A stretch of DNA of 30,920 bases from CAYVJW01 sp964451885 (GTDB taxonomy: Bacteria > Patescibacteriota > Gracilibacteria > UBA4473): assembly GCA_964451885.1 (NCBI GenBank), contig CAYVJW010000004.1, positions 1 through 30,920 of the forward strand, read 5' to 3'. How positions within the stretch are numbered: position 1 is the stretch's first letter; every line of letters begins with the position of its first letter. Both the position numbers and the translations under genes were made by a program. The notes beneath the pieces were generated by a model, which was not told the DNA's origin, did no database searches, and worked only from the letters and a program-made list of their open reading frames with translations. Of the stretch, positions 14,957-22,987 are shown piece after piece.

Positions 14957-16315
14957 TCAACATGTTATAAGCTTCCGCACAACCACACCCAACTCATCCA
15001 TCGCAATCTCCTCCTGTTTTCCCGACTCCATATTCTTCATCTGAACAACTTTTTTATTCACCTCCTCCTCCCCTATCACCACACAAAGCGGTATTTTGAG
15101 CTTATTCGCATAATCAAACTGCTTTCCGACTTTTTTATCCTCCAAATAATTTTCAGACTTAATGCCTGCCTCTCTCAACATAGCTGCAACTTCAAGCGCT
15201 TTTGCCATAGTTTTTTTGCCAATAGCTATAACTAATACTTCTGTCGGAGAAACTCTTTCCGGTTTTATAATTTCTTTCTCGAAAAGCTGTGGCAGTAACC
15301 GCGATAAACCGATAGATATACCTACTCCCGGCAGTTTCCTGCCCGTAAAAACCTCTGCCAAATCATCATATCTTCCTCCGGAACAGATTGAACCGATACC
15401 GGTATTTTCCGTACCGTCATCGTTCATCAAATTCGTCTCAAAAACCGTCCCCGTGTAGTAATCCAAGCCCCTCGCAATGGAAAGATCCACACGATATCTT
15501 TTCTCCGAAACTTTCATATTCTCAAGCCCTTCTATTACGGTTTTTAATTCTTCACTCCCTTCCAAAAATGTCGTATTAACCGACATACTTTCCAACTGCT
15601 TAAAAATTTCCCCAGAATAACCTGAAATTTCTGTAAAATCCATAATTTTTTGGGCATTTACTTTGGAAATTCCTTCATTTATTAATGCCTGAAACACTTT
15701 TTTATGCCCGATTTTTTCCATTCCGTCCACAATATCCAGTACTTTTTTTGCTTCTTTTCCCGGCAACCCCAATGATTCAAAGAATCCCAGGAGTATCTTT
15801 CGATTATTAATTTTTACTATAAAATCCCCTATTTCCAGCTGCTCAAAAATCTGAATGATAATCGAAGGCATCTGCGCGTCATTGAGCAAAGAAAGATACT
15901 CGACTCCGATCACATCGATATCACACTGGTCAAACTGGCGATATCTACCTTTCTGCGCACGTTCCCCTCGGAAAACCGGTCCAATGGAGTATCGCTTAAA
16001 AGGAAACGTTATCTCTGAAAAATGCCGCGCTACATAAAGCGCCAAAGGCACCGTATGGTCAAACCGCAAAGCCATCCCGGAATGAGAAGAATCATTTTCC
16101 TCATCCAATAATCGCTTCAACACATACATTTCCTTCGGATTTCCTCCTTTAGCCACCAAATTCGCCTCCTTCTCGACTAAAGGCGTAGAAATCGGGAAAA
16201 AACCGTTCCGTTCAAAAACATCCGAAATAACCCGAATCCACCGTTGCCGAACTTGTTCCTGGGCCGGAGAAAACTCCGGAAAACCGCTAGGGCAAGATAC
16301 ATTTAATTTCTTCAT
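14957..16315 (-). CDS. hisS: histidyl-tRNA synthetase
   Basis: 452 aa class II synthetase. The catalytic core has motif 1 near residues 30-50, motif 2 RGERAQKGRYRQFDQCDIDV (~120-140), the HisRS-specific GLDYYTGTVFE and motif 3 GVGISIGLSRLLPQ. The C-terminal ~95 residues (TEVLVIAIGKKTMAKALEVA onward) are the anticodon-binding domain. It charges tRNA(His). Lineage-typical features include an insertion ahead of GLDYYTG. It is monocistronic, convergent with the phosphoesterase gene and divergent from the cupredoxin-like gene. The leader before the start is a tandem AT-rich repeat. Confidence 0.97.
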   Translation of the reverse strand: MKKLNVSCPSGFPEFSPAQEQVRQRWIRVISDVFERNGFFPISTPLVEKEANLVAKGGNPKEMYVLKRLLDEENDSSHSGMALRFDHTVPLALYVARHFSEITFPFKRYSIGPVFRGERAQKGRYRQFDQCDIDVIGVEYLSLLNDAQMPSIIIQIFEQLEIGDFIVKINNRKILLGFFESLGLPGKEAKKVLDIVDGMEKIGHKKVFQALINEGISKVNAQKIMDFTEISGYSGEIFKQLESMSVNTTFLEGSEELKTVIEGLENMKVSEKRYRVDLSIARGLDYYTGTVFETNLMNDDGTENTGIGSICSGGRYDDLAEVFTGRKLPGVGISIGLSRLLPQLFEKEIIKPERVSPTEVLVIAIGKKTMAKALEVAAMLREAGIKSENYLEDKKVGKQFDYANKLKIPLCVVIGEEEVNKKVVQMKNMESGKQEEIAMDELGVVVRKLITC

Positions 16316-16330
16316 ATTTCTAAATTAGAA

Positions 16331-16358
16331 ATTCTAACTTCAAAATTCTAACTTCAAA
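16331..16358. repeat. 14-nt tandem duplication in the hisS leader
   Basis: ATTCTAACTTCAAA occurs twice back to back (16331-16344, 16345-16358), with a decayed third copy after it. Related TAGAATTT/CTTAGAA sequence precedes gatA (12352-12383) and, in the opposite orientation, the S41 protease gene (22053-22090). Confidence 0.75.
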
Positions 16359-16394
16359 ATTATAAATTCCAAATTCATTTTTCTAAAAAATAAT

Positions 16395-16423
16395 TTGCAA
16401 AATCTGAAAAGTTATTTTATACA
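16395..16423 (+). promoter_or_regulatory. promoter of the cupredoxin-like gene
   Basis: TTGCAA (16395-16400), 17-nt spacer, TATACA (16418-16423), about 30 nt before the ATG at 16453. Confidence 0.65.
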
Positions 16424-16452
16424 CACAATGTGCAATTCTTAAAAAAGCCAAA

Positions 16453-17109
16453 ATGTTTAAAAGAATCATTATCCTAATTGTCATCGCCTCAAGTATTTTT
16501 TATTTCTGGAAATCTCAAAAATCGGAAGAAGAAACTACCGAACCTGTAACTAAAGAAAAAGCAGAAGAAAAGAAAGAGGAAGAAAAAACACCGGAAAAGA
16601 AAGAAAAAGCCCCTCCTCAAAAACCAAAAAATGATAAAAAACTGCTTGATAAACTAAAACAGGAATCCATAAAACCGAAAGCAGAAGTTCAGAAAGAAGA
16701 ACCTACCCAAAAAGAACCAGCCCCAACAAAAACCACCAAAACCGAAGAACCTTCCACACCTGCTACTCTGCCCGCACCTCAAACCCCACCACCGACTATC
16801 ACAAGTCCCCTAACCATACAAAAAAGTATTCCCAACCAAGAATCAAAAGTTAAAATATATCTGTATGAATGGAACATTGATATTTCCCAAAAAGAAATCC
16901 CCGCCGGCAAGGTTTCCTTTGAAGTTCATAACACCGGAAAATTCACACACGATTTTGCCGTTAGAGGACTTGAAAATTACGGAAAAGTACGCCCAAAAGA
17001 AACTCGTGTCTTTACGCTGGAACTAAATTCAGGAGATTTTGAAATCTATTCTGAAAGAGGGAAGGACGGGGAGAAGGATATGAGAGTAGACTTCATGATC
17101 GTAAAATAA
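16453..17109 (+). CDS. membrane-anchored cupredoxin-like protein lacking the copper site
   Basis: 218 aa. A single N-terminal membrane segment (residues ~4-19, IIILIVIASSIFYFW) anchors it outside the cell membrane. Residues ~20-125 are a low-complexity Lys/Glu then Pro/Thr linker, probably spanning the wall layer. Residues ~130-218 look like a cupredoxin beta-sandwich: KIYLYEWNIDIS, IPAGKVSFEVHNTGKFTHDF, then TLELNSGDFEIYSE. One ligand-position His occurs in THDF. The usual C-terminal Cys/His/Met cluster is missing (the equivalent reads ERGKDGEKDM), so copper binding is doubtful. It may be a structural or binding module. It has its own promoter and is divergent from hisS. Confidence 0.7.
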   Translation: MFKRIIILIVIASSIFYFWKSQKSEEETTEPVTKEKAEEKKEEEKTPEKKEKAPPQKPKNDKKLLDKLKQESIKPKAEVQKEEPTQKEPAPTKTTKTEEPSTPATLPAPQTPPPTITSPLTIQKSIPNQESKVKIYLYEWNIDISQKEIPAGKVSFEVHNTGKFTHDFAVRGLENYGKVRPKETRVFTLELNSGDFEIYSERGKDGEKDMRVDFMIVK

Positions 17110-17161
17110 TTCTGATAATTGAAAATTTCAGAAAAAACATTAATTTGAACATACAAAAGTA

Positions 17162-17188
17162 TTGTAAGTTTAAATTAATTTTTATAAT
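17162..17188 (+). promoter_or_regulatory. candidate purH promoter, near-leaderless
   Basis: Consensus TATAAT at 17183-17188 with TTGTAA 15 nt upstream (short spacer). The expected start point falls within a few bases of the ATG at 17198, which has no ribosome site. An alternative -35 is TTGAAC at 17145. Confidence 0.45.
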
Positions 17189-17197
17189 CAAACTTTC

Positions 17198-18694
17198 ATG
17201 AATACCTCCCTCATCTCCGTCTCCGACAAAACCGGCATCATCGAATTTGCCCAAAAACTTGAAAAACTGGATTTTCAAATCATCTCCACTGGCGGAACAT
17301 TCCGTACACTCAAAGAGAATGGCATCAAAAATCTTATTGAAGTAGGAAACTTTACCGGATTTCCAGAAGGCCTGGACGGAAGAATAAAAACCCTCACCCC
17401 TCAGGTTTTCGGAGGGATACTCAATCTTAGAGAAAATCAAAAACACCAAAAATTTTGCAAAGAAAATAAGATCAAAAACATCGACCTGATCGTAGTAAAC
17501 CTCTACCCCTTCAAAGCTGCCTACAAAAATCCGGATAAAGATTTTGCCGAAAAAGTGGAACAAATAGATATTGGCGGCCCGTCCATGATCCGCGCTGCCG
17601 CAAAAAACTATGAATACTGCATTCCGATAGTAGATCCCGGAGATTATCCAAAAATCATTGAACAGCTGGAGCAAAACGGGGATTTAGATTTAATATTCCG
17701 CAAACGCCTCGCCACAAAAGTCTTCGAAATGACCGCCCACTATGACCTACTCATCGCCAAGTTCTGGTCAGAAAATTCGGAAAAAATGCCACTGAGATAC
17801 GGAGAAAACCCCCACCAATCAGCTGTTTGCCTTTCTGATCCTTTTGCAACCGGCGTAAGGCTAGTGGGAGCAAAAATCCTGAACGGAAAACCACTGTCAT
17901 TTAATAATTTCAACGACGCCAACGGCGCGTTGGAATTAGGAATTTCGTTTGACGAACCTTTTGCGGCCATCATAAAACACGCCACCCCCTGCGGAGCAGC
18001 TATCGGGGCTACTGTCGAAGAAGCCTTTGAAAAAGCCTATGAAGCCGATTCTGTATCCGCCTTTGGAGGAGTGATTTGTGTCAATCGGAAAGTAAGCAAA
18101 GCATTAGCCGAAAAAATCACATCGTTTTTTAACGAAATCGTCCTGGCTCCAAAAATATCCACGGAAGCGCTGGAAGTTTTCAAGAAAAAGAAAAACTTGA
18201 GAGTACTGGAGGTGCCGAACTTCACCGAAAAAACAAACGACCTTTCTGTCCGAAAAATACGAGGAGGCATGCTCGTCCAAGATCTGGACATTAAAGAAAT
18301 CAAAAAATCCGACATTAAATGCGTCACAAAACACTCCCCTACTCCATCACAAATAAAAGATCTCCTCACTGCCTGGAAAATAGTAAAAATAGTAAAATCC
18401 AATGCCATAGTGATAGTAAAAAACGGCGTACTGATCGGAAAAGGAGGCGGCCAAACCTCCCGGGTAGAAGCCATGAATATTGCACTGGAACAAGCAGGTG
18501 AAAAAGCAAAAAACGCCGTCATAGCCTCCGACGCCTTCTTCCCGTTCCCCGACTCCATAGAACTAGCCGGTTCGCACGAAATATCCGCTATCATCCAACC
18601 CGGAGGCTCAAGAAAAGATGATGAGGTTATTGCTAAATGTGATGAACTGGGGATTGGGATGATGTTTACGGGAGTGAGAGCGTTTTTGCATTAA
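17198..18694 (+). CDS. purH: bifunctional AICAR formyltransferase/IMP cyclohydrolase
   Basis: 498 aa, complete. The N-terminal ~145 residues form the MGS-like IMP cyclohydrolase domain (ISVSDKTGIIEFAQKL, ISTGGTFRTL, GRIKTLTPQVFGGIL, IGGPSMIRAAAKN). The rest is the AICAR transformylase domain with LRYGENPHQ, the catalytic pair Lys260-His261 in KHATPCGAAIG, FGGVICVNRKV and the C-terminal AIIQPGGSRKDDEVI. It catalyses the last two steps of IMP synthesis using 10-formyl-THF, so the organism keeps at least the end of the purine pathway. Its stop overlaps the convergent protease gene by 4 nt. No other pur genes are nearby. Confidence 0.97.
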   Translation: MNTSLISVSDKTGIIEFAQKLEKLDFQIISTGGTFRTLKENGIKNLIEVGNFTGFPEGLDGRIKTLTPQVFGGILNLRENQKHQKFCKENKIKNIDLIVVNLYPFKAAYKNPDKDFAEKVEQIDIGGPSMIRAAAKNYEYCIPIVDPGDYPKIIEQLEQNGDLDLIFRKRLATKVFEMTAHYDLLIAKFWSENSEKMPLRYGENPHQSAVCLSDPFATGVRLVGAKILNGKPLSFNNFNDANGALELGISFDEPFAAIIKHATPCGAAIGATVEEAFEKAYEADSVSAFGGVICVNRKVSKALAEKITSFFNEIVLAPKISTEALEVFKKKKNLRVLEVPNFTEKTNDLSVRKIRGGMLVQDLDIKEIKKSDIKCVTKHSPTPSQIKDLLTAWKIVKIVKSNAIVIVKNGVLIGKGGGQTSRVEAMNIALEQAGEKAKNAVIASDAFFPFPDSIELAGSHEISAIIQPGGSRKDDEVIAKCDELGIGMMFTGVRAFLH

Positions 18695-19584
18695 AAAACT
18701 CGTCTGGGCGCAGGCCTCGGACCAACACAACGATCCAGACTTCTCCTTAAATCCTCTGGAGTACTAAAAATCAGAGGAGTCGAATCATTTATACCAATAC
18801 CAAGCTTCAGAACACCAACTAACTTGTTGTTATAATAAACAGGCCCTCCGGAAAAACCACGAAGATTCAATTTTTCTGGTAAGACTATATGAAATAAATC
18901 TGTAGTGATTGCTCCCCCCTCTTCCATAAACCATGATATTCCCATATCCAGTCTTTTCATAAAAGGCAAAAAACGGGCTATTCCCGATATTTTATAAAGA
19001 CTCCCTCTTCTTGTTCCATATGCAACCACTTCTTTTTGATCCAATTCATAATTTGAAATAGTCATATCTACCTCTCTAGGAATTAAATCTTCTAAAGGGT
19101 CTGATAACAAATCCATAAGATTTGAGTTATCATAAAAACGACGAGGATTCATAATTAAACCAATATCCTGACGCCTATCATTACAACTACCTGTCTTTTC
19201 TACTACATGTTCAGCCGTAGGCGCTATAAGCTGCCCCTTATATCTTACCAAAGAGTAAGTTCCCTCTCTCTCAGAAACAGAAACTTCCCCATCAACAACT
19301 CTCATACTTCTAAAAATCCCCATAGAATCCTTTGCCGATCTCAAAATAGGCGTCCCATCACTTAACATATGAATATTCCCAGCCGGAAACCATCTTGGAT
19401 CAGTTATATGCTCAATTCTGGCAGTTGGTTGAAATAACTCATCTTCAGGGGAACGCGAACACCCCCCTATCAGAGCTAATGCACTAGCCTGTGAGGTTTT
19501 TTCAAGCAACCATGAAAGCGCTTCTCTCCTCGTCCTTGGAGTATTTAAGTCTGATTCTAATCGAGATTCAGGATTTTCTAGCAT
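18691..19584 (-). CDS. trypsin-fold serine protease, probable lipoprotein
   Basis: 297 aa. The N-terminus has an RTRREALSWLL stretch resembling a twin-arginine motif and then ALALIGGC, a lipobox-like sequence with Cys42. Export and lipid anchoring are therefore likely. The catalytic triad of chymotrypsin-fold peptidases can be traced: His126 in APTAEHVVE, Asp173 in VDMTI and Ser245 in GFSGGPVYYNNKLVGVL. The spacing fits HtrA/trypsin-like domains, but there is no PDZ domain. The substrate is unknown; roles in surface protein processing or stress protection are possible. It faces purH convergently. Upstream the intergenic region also holds the promoter of a small membrane peptide. Confidence 0.7.
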   Translation of the reverse strand: MLENPESRLESDLNTPRTRREALSWLLEKTSQASALALIGGCSRSPEDELFQPTARIEHITDPRWFPAGNIHMLSDGTPILRSAKDSMGIFRSMRVVDGEVSVSEREGTYSLVRYKGQLIAPTAEHVVEKTGSCNDRRQDIGLIMNPRRFYDNSNLMDLLSDPLEDLIPREVDMTISNYELDQKEVVAYGTRRGSLYKISGIARFLPFMKRLDMGISWFMEEGGAITTDLFHIVLPEKLNLRGFSGGPVYYNNKLVGVLKLGIGINDSTPLIFSTPEDLRRSLDRCVGPRPAPRRVF

Positions 19585-19655
19585 TTAGTGAGAATTAACT
19601 TTTTTAATAACTAATTAGGAGTATAGTAATAAATCAGAAAAAGTCAATATTTTAA

Positions 19656-19684
19656 TTGACCTGTGTGTTTTTTTATGTTAAAAT
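19656..19684 (+). promoter_or_regulatory. promoter of the 51-aa membrane peptide
   Basis: TTGACC (19656-19661), 17-nt spacer, TAAAAT (19679-19684), 33 nt before the ATG at 19718. Confidence 0.65.
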
Positions 19685-19717
19685 AATCCATAGAATTTTT
19701 CAAAAAAACACAAAAAA

Positions 19718-19873
19718 ATGAAAACACATACCATCCTTCCTTTTGACCTAATGGTAGAAATTGCCCTCATGGCACTACTCACCATTGGCTTTACTATTCT
19801 CGGCTATTTATCTCGTGAATTTGCTATAGACATGCAAACATTTTTAACCGATAGCGGCTGGGGAGCATTTTAG
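19718..19873 (+). CDS. small membrane protein, 51 aa
   Basis: Short frame MKTHTILPFDLMVEIALMAL and onward, ending SGWGAF with TAG. One hydrophobic segment at residues ~13-31 (EIALMALLTIGFTILGYL) predicts a single-pass membrane peptide with a short polar tail. It is framed by a good promoter 33 nt upstream and a hairpin terminator 33 nt downstream, which is stronger support than its length. No family recognised. It shares its upstream region with the divergent protease gene. Confidence 0.6.
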   Translation: MKTHTILPFDLMVEIALMALLTIGFTILGYLSREFAIDMQTFLTDSGWGAF

Positions 19874-19905
19874 GTTTAGTACTTAAATTTGTTTCCTATA
19901 TGAAG

Positions 19906-19937
19906 AAAGCACATAGCCATAAGCATTGTGCTTTTTT
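19906..19937 (+). terminator. intrinsic terminator after the 51-aa peptide gene
   Basis: 8-bp stem AAAGCACA / TGTGCTTT (19906-19913, 19927-19934) running into TTT. Confidence 0.75.
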
Positions 19938-20023
19938 CGTAAAATGCAGAATGTGGAAGTTAAAAAAAATTCTCCTTGAAACTCTCCCAAAGCCGATCTA
20001 TACTCACGATAATTTCAAAAAAA

Positions 20024-20218
20024 ATGAAAAAGAAAAAAAATAAAAAAAGCCTCATCACGGGAATCATAGTAGGAGGCGCTATAGGATCAGCCTTATCACT
20101 ACTCTTCGCCCCAGAAAAAGGCGAAAAAACCAGAAAAAGAATTTCCGACCGAGTCAAAGACTGGTTTTCGACCGGAAAAACGAAAGGAGAGAAGTTTTTG
20201 GATAAATATAAGAAGTAA
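20024..20218 (+). CDS. YtxH-domain small membrane protein
   Basis: 64 aa from the ATG at 20024; a longer TTG start at 19976 has no support. Basic N-terminus MKKKKNKKS, then one membrane segment with small residues (LITGIIVGGAIGSALSLLFA, residues 10-29). The YtxH hallmark PEKGEKTRKRISDRV follows, then a Lys-rich amphipathic helix. YtxH-like proteins are envelope-associated and often stress-linked; the exact role is unknown. Convergent with the S41 protease gene, with stops only 10 nt apart. Confidence 0.8.
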   Translation: MKKKKNKKSLITGIIVGGAIGSALSLLFAPEKGEKTRKRISDRVKDWFSTGKTKGEKFLDKYKK

Positions 20219-20228
20219 AATCCTCACA

Positions 20229-22052
20229 CTATCTATTAAGTATCTCCCTTATAGCCGCATCAAGCTGCCGGTCAATATCTTTCTTTTTCTCCTCTGTCGT
20301 CGAATCATCCACCTCTACGTCCGGCACAATTCCATCTTCATGAATCCATCTATCTTTCGGCGTAAGCCATTTCGCAACCGTCAATTTCAGCGTTGCCCCA
20401 TTTGAATAATTAGAAATTTCCTGGACCGTTCCTTTCCCGAGAGACTTTGCCCCCACTATTTTTCCGATTCCGTAATCCTGAATCATCCCGGTAAAAATTT
20501 CGGAAGCACTGGCCGACCCTTTGTTTTGAAGAACTGCCAGTTTTTTTAAACTCGCCAATTCTCCGTCACGCGAAGAACGGTACTCCTTTTCTCCATTCCT
20601 TTGTTCCACAGAAAAAATCAGTTTTCCTTTTTCTAGGAAAAATTCCCCCATTTCCACCGCCGAAGTTAAAAAACCGCCCGGATTATTTCGCAGATCAAGC
20701 ACTAACCCACGAGGTTTTTTTGGAAGCACTTCATTTTGCCACATATTCTTAAAATCCGCTCCAGTAGTTCGGTTAAACTGGTGAATTCCAATAATCGGCA
20801 CCGAATTTTTCCATTTTAAGGTTATGGAAGGAATGGTTATCCTCCCACGTATAACATCAATAGTCTTTTCCATTCCGTCCCGCAAAATCCCCAACACAAC
20901 TTTCGTTCCTTTTGGCCCGCGAATCAGATCTATAGACTCCCGAATCGTATTTCCTTTTATGGATTCGCCATCTACCGTTATCACCACATCTCCCGGTTCA
21001 ATTCCGGCTTTCTCTGCGGGAGAACCCTTTATGGGAGCAGTAATAATCAAATCATCCTTTATCATCTCCACATAAGCCCCTATTCCCTCAAATTTCCCGT
21101 CCAACCCGTCTTTAAAATTCGCCACTTTCTCCGGCTCGATATAAGAAGAATATTTATCTCCTAACTCTTTCACCATCGCCGTAATAGCCGCATCAATCAT
21201 CTTGGTCTTCTTTTCCTCCGTCAACTCATCCACAAACCTGTATCTCGCATTAATGCTCCCAAAAATCGACTCCAAAACACGAGCATTCGGTATACGAAGA
21301 CCATTGCCAACACCCACATCCCCTTCATCCGAGATAATTTCAATTTTTATATCCCTTTGAGTAGCGCGCTTAGGCTGAGGAGAACGACTCCGAATTCCAT
21401 GCCGCCGGGTGCTTCTTGCTTTTCGCTTTGAAACGGGAGAATCAAGGCTGGATTTTTTAATCCCGTGATCGTGATAACGATAAAGCCAAGTCACAAAATC
21501 CCGCCTGCTCACCGGCTCAAAAGGCCTCAACGGATCAACATCCGACAGCTCCAAAAAATTAGAAGCAAAAGCCGCCTCAATATCTATTAAATACTTCGCC
21601 CGAGGCGACACACCTCCAACTTTCTTACGAAATTCTTTTGAATTTGATTTCGGAAGAAGTATTCCCTTAGTTTTTATAATAGCCTTTATCGCCTGAAGCC
21701 GGGAAACACTTTCAAAACCATCAAACTCCTCATCAGCATTTAAAAAACCACGCCGTATAGCCTCCCGGATAAACGGAGCACTCAGATCATTTTCCTTTAT
21801 ATTCGGCGGTAAAGGTGTCCCGAAATCAGCCGAATGCGGGTCAAAACCGGCATCCCGAAACAACACCTCCAAAAGCATTTTCGCCGGAACAAAAGAATCC
21901 GGACGAAAAAAACCACGATCCTGCAATACCCCCCGATCGACTAAATTCTGGATAGCCGGGAGCAATTTTGAGTTCGGAGATATATCACGAAAGGCTGATG
22001 CCTGGGGAACGAAGAAGAAAACTGAACACAGGAGGAGGATGAATTTTTTCAT
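20229..22052 (-). CDS. SLH-PDZ-S41 C-terminal processing peptidase
   Basis: 607 aa. A signal peptide (MKKFILLLCSVFFFVPQASA) is followed by three SLH-like units (~21-70, ~88-130, ~150-195) for cell-wall attachment. Next come a basic Ser/Arg linker (~200-232), the Ctp N-terminal region, a PDZ domain (~318-400, GIGAYVE and SPAEKAGIEPGDVVITVDG), and the S41 catalytic core with LVLDLRNNPGG (450-460), nucleophile Ser515 in GSASASEIF and general-base Lys540 in LGKGTVQE. The 25-residue Ser-Lys spacing is that of Prc/CtpA. It cleaves proteins near their C-termini in the envelope. SLH domains on such a protease are unusual and suggest retention in the surface layer. It has a good upstream promoter. Confidence 0.93.
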   Translation of the reverse strand: MKKFILLLCSVFFFVPQASAFRDISPNSKLLPAIQNLVDRGVLQDRGFFRPDSFVPAKMLLEVLFRDAGFDPHSADFGTPLPPNIKENDLSAPFIREAIRRGFLNADEEFDGFESVSRLQAIKAIIKTKGILLPKSNSKEFRKKVGGVSPRAKYLIDIEAAFASNFLELSDVDPLRPFEPVSRRDFVTWLYRYHDHGIKKSSLDSPVSKRKARSTRRHGIRSRSPQPKRATQRDIKIEIISDEGDVGVGNGLRIPNARVLESIFGSINARYRFVDELTEEKKTKMIDAAITAMVKELGDKYSSYIEPEKVANFKDGLDGKFEGIGAYVEMIKDDLIITAPIKGSPAEKAGIEPGDVVITVDGESIKGNTIRESIDLIRGPKGTKVVLGILRDGMEKTIDVIRGRITIPSITLKWKNSVPIIGIHQFNRTTGADFKNMWQNEVLPKKPRGLVLDLRNNPGGFLTSAVEMGEFFLEKGKLIFSVEQRNGEKEYRSSRDGELASLKKLAVLQNKGSASASEIFTGMIQDYGIGKIVGAKSLGKGTVQEISNYSNGATLKLTVAKWLTPKDRWIHEDGIVPDVEVDDSTTEEKKKDIDRQLDAAIREILNR

Positions 22053-22085
22053 GAACTAGAATTTTGAAGCTAGAAGCTTGAATTT

Positions 22086-22114
22086 AGAATAAAGAGAAAA
22101 AAAGTGTTGGTCAA
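22086..22114 (-). promoter_or_regulatory. promoter of the S41 protease gene
   Basis: Minus strand: TTGACC (22114-22109), exact 17-nt spacer, TATTCT (22091-22086), followed by a ~33-nt leader of repeat-like AT sequence to the ATG. Confidence 0.65.
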
Positions 22115-22214
22115 TTTTTGTGTACAAAGTGCTTATCACACTTTCTACTTATTTTTAAGGCAAAGTCAAGCAGGCGTACTAAAAAACACGAAACCTCAAC
22201 TCAGAAAAAGTCGA

Positions 22215-22400
22215 CTAATCATTTCCATGTTCTTCATCTATATTCCGTTTTACATCATCAGATATATCACATAGCAGTGCCTGAATATCTATCGGCGCTA
22301 ATTCCTCATCAGTAACACAAAATTCCTTTATTTCACTTCCAGCATTTTCTCCTAACTCACTACACGTTACTTCTTGCTCTTTTAGTAGTAATTCAGACAT
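22215..22400 (-). CDS. small acidic hypothetical protein, 61 aa
   Basis: ATG to TAG frame, strongly acidic (about 19 Asp/Glu), with three Cys and no membrane segment: begins MSELLLKEQEVTCSELGE and ends DEEHGND. Not recognised. No ribosome site, but an A/T-rich leader like its neighbours. Leader-peptide-like composition is notable, yet no modifying enzyme is nearby, so I make no such call. It could also be a chance frame. Confidence 0.35.
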   Translation of the reverse strand: MSELLLKEQEVTCSELGENAGSEIKEFCVTDEELAPIDIQALLCDISDDVKRNIDEEHGND

Positions 22401-22531
22401 GATTTTTTTATTTAAGAAATAATATGTTCATTTCTAGTAAAAAAATATAAAAATGCAATATTTTTTCACAGCAAAGTTCATTCCAATAATCAAAATAGTA
22501 TCTTCAATCTACCAGCCAAAGCTTCAAAGGA

Positions 22532-22555
22532 CATCCTACGCTAAAACGTAAGATG
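22532..22555 (-). terminator. hairpin at the 3' end of tRNA-Leu
   Basis: Minus-strand stem CATCTTACG / CGTAGGATG with a 6-nt loop; nine pairs, one of them a G-U wobble. It begins inside the CCA end of the tRNA. It lacks a T-run, so it may be a processing or termination structure. Confidence 0.4.
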
Positions 22556-22638
22556 GTGCCGAGGGAGGGAATCGAACCCTCACTCCTTGCGGAACACGAT
22601 TTTGAGTCGTGCGCGTCTACCAATTCCGCCACCCCGGC
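22554..22638 (-). tRNA. tRNA-Leu (anticodon CAA)
   Basis: Minus-strand class II tRNA. The 7-bp acceptor stem GCCGGGG pairs with CCTCGGC (one G-U). A D-loop with GGTAGACGC is present. The anticodon loop CTCAAAA gives anticodon CAA for UUG. A variable arm (GTTCCGCAAGGAGT) and a T-arm GGTTCGATTCC follow. CCA is encoded (22554-22556). The plus-strand frame over it, starting MVPREGIEPS, is a typical tRNA artefact and not a gene. Confidence 0.96.
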
Positions 22639-22759
22639 TCGTCGTTACGTACATTCCGTTTCGCTATCGCAAAACTCCATTTACTTCGTCCTCTCTCCCT
22701 CTCGAAATTCAATCTTTAGAGATTGTATTTCGGATTTTAAAACATCTTTAACTTCTAAA

Positions 22760-22987
22760 TTATAATCGCTCAAAAAAATCCTCCAAAGAAATATCTGCCA
22801 AATCCAAAACTCCATTTAAAGTAAAACGATCTAATTCCCTATGATCTGGAACAATTGTCTTTTTTCCGGTTAAAAATTTCACTTTAATGTGACTTCCTTT
22901 TTGTGAAACAACCTCTCCCCCAAAATTCCTGCATAAATTCTTTACAACCTCTTTTCCTGAAACCGTTCTATATTTCCTACGTAGCAT
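22760..22987 (-). CDS. hicA: HicA-type toxin (mRNA interferase)
   Basis: 75 aa with the dsRBD-like HicA/YcfA fold: KEVVKNLCRNFGGEVVSQKGSHIKVKF with catalytic His33, then TIVPDHRELDRFTLNGVLDLADISLEDF. Such toxins cleave mRNA when not bound by HicB. It is the downstream gene of a hicB-hicA pair, and its ATG lies inside the true end of hicB, so translation is coupled. Placement beside a tRNA gene is common for mobile or accessory modules. Confidence 0.9.
   Translation of the reverse strand: MLRRKYRTVSGKEVVKNLCRNFGGEVVSQKGSHIKVKFLTGKKTIVPDHRELDRFTLNGVLDLADISLEDFFERL

Noticed and set aside
22553..22765. Plus-strand frame starting MVPREGIEPS
   Set aside because: It is the well-known false translation of a tRNA-Leu read on the opposite strand.
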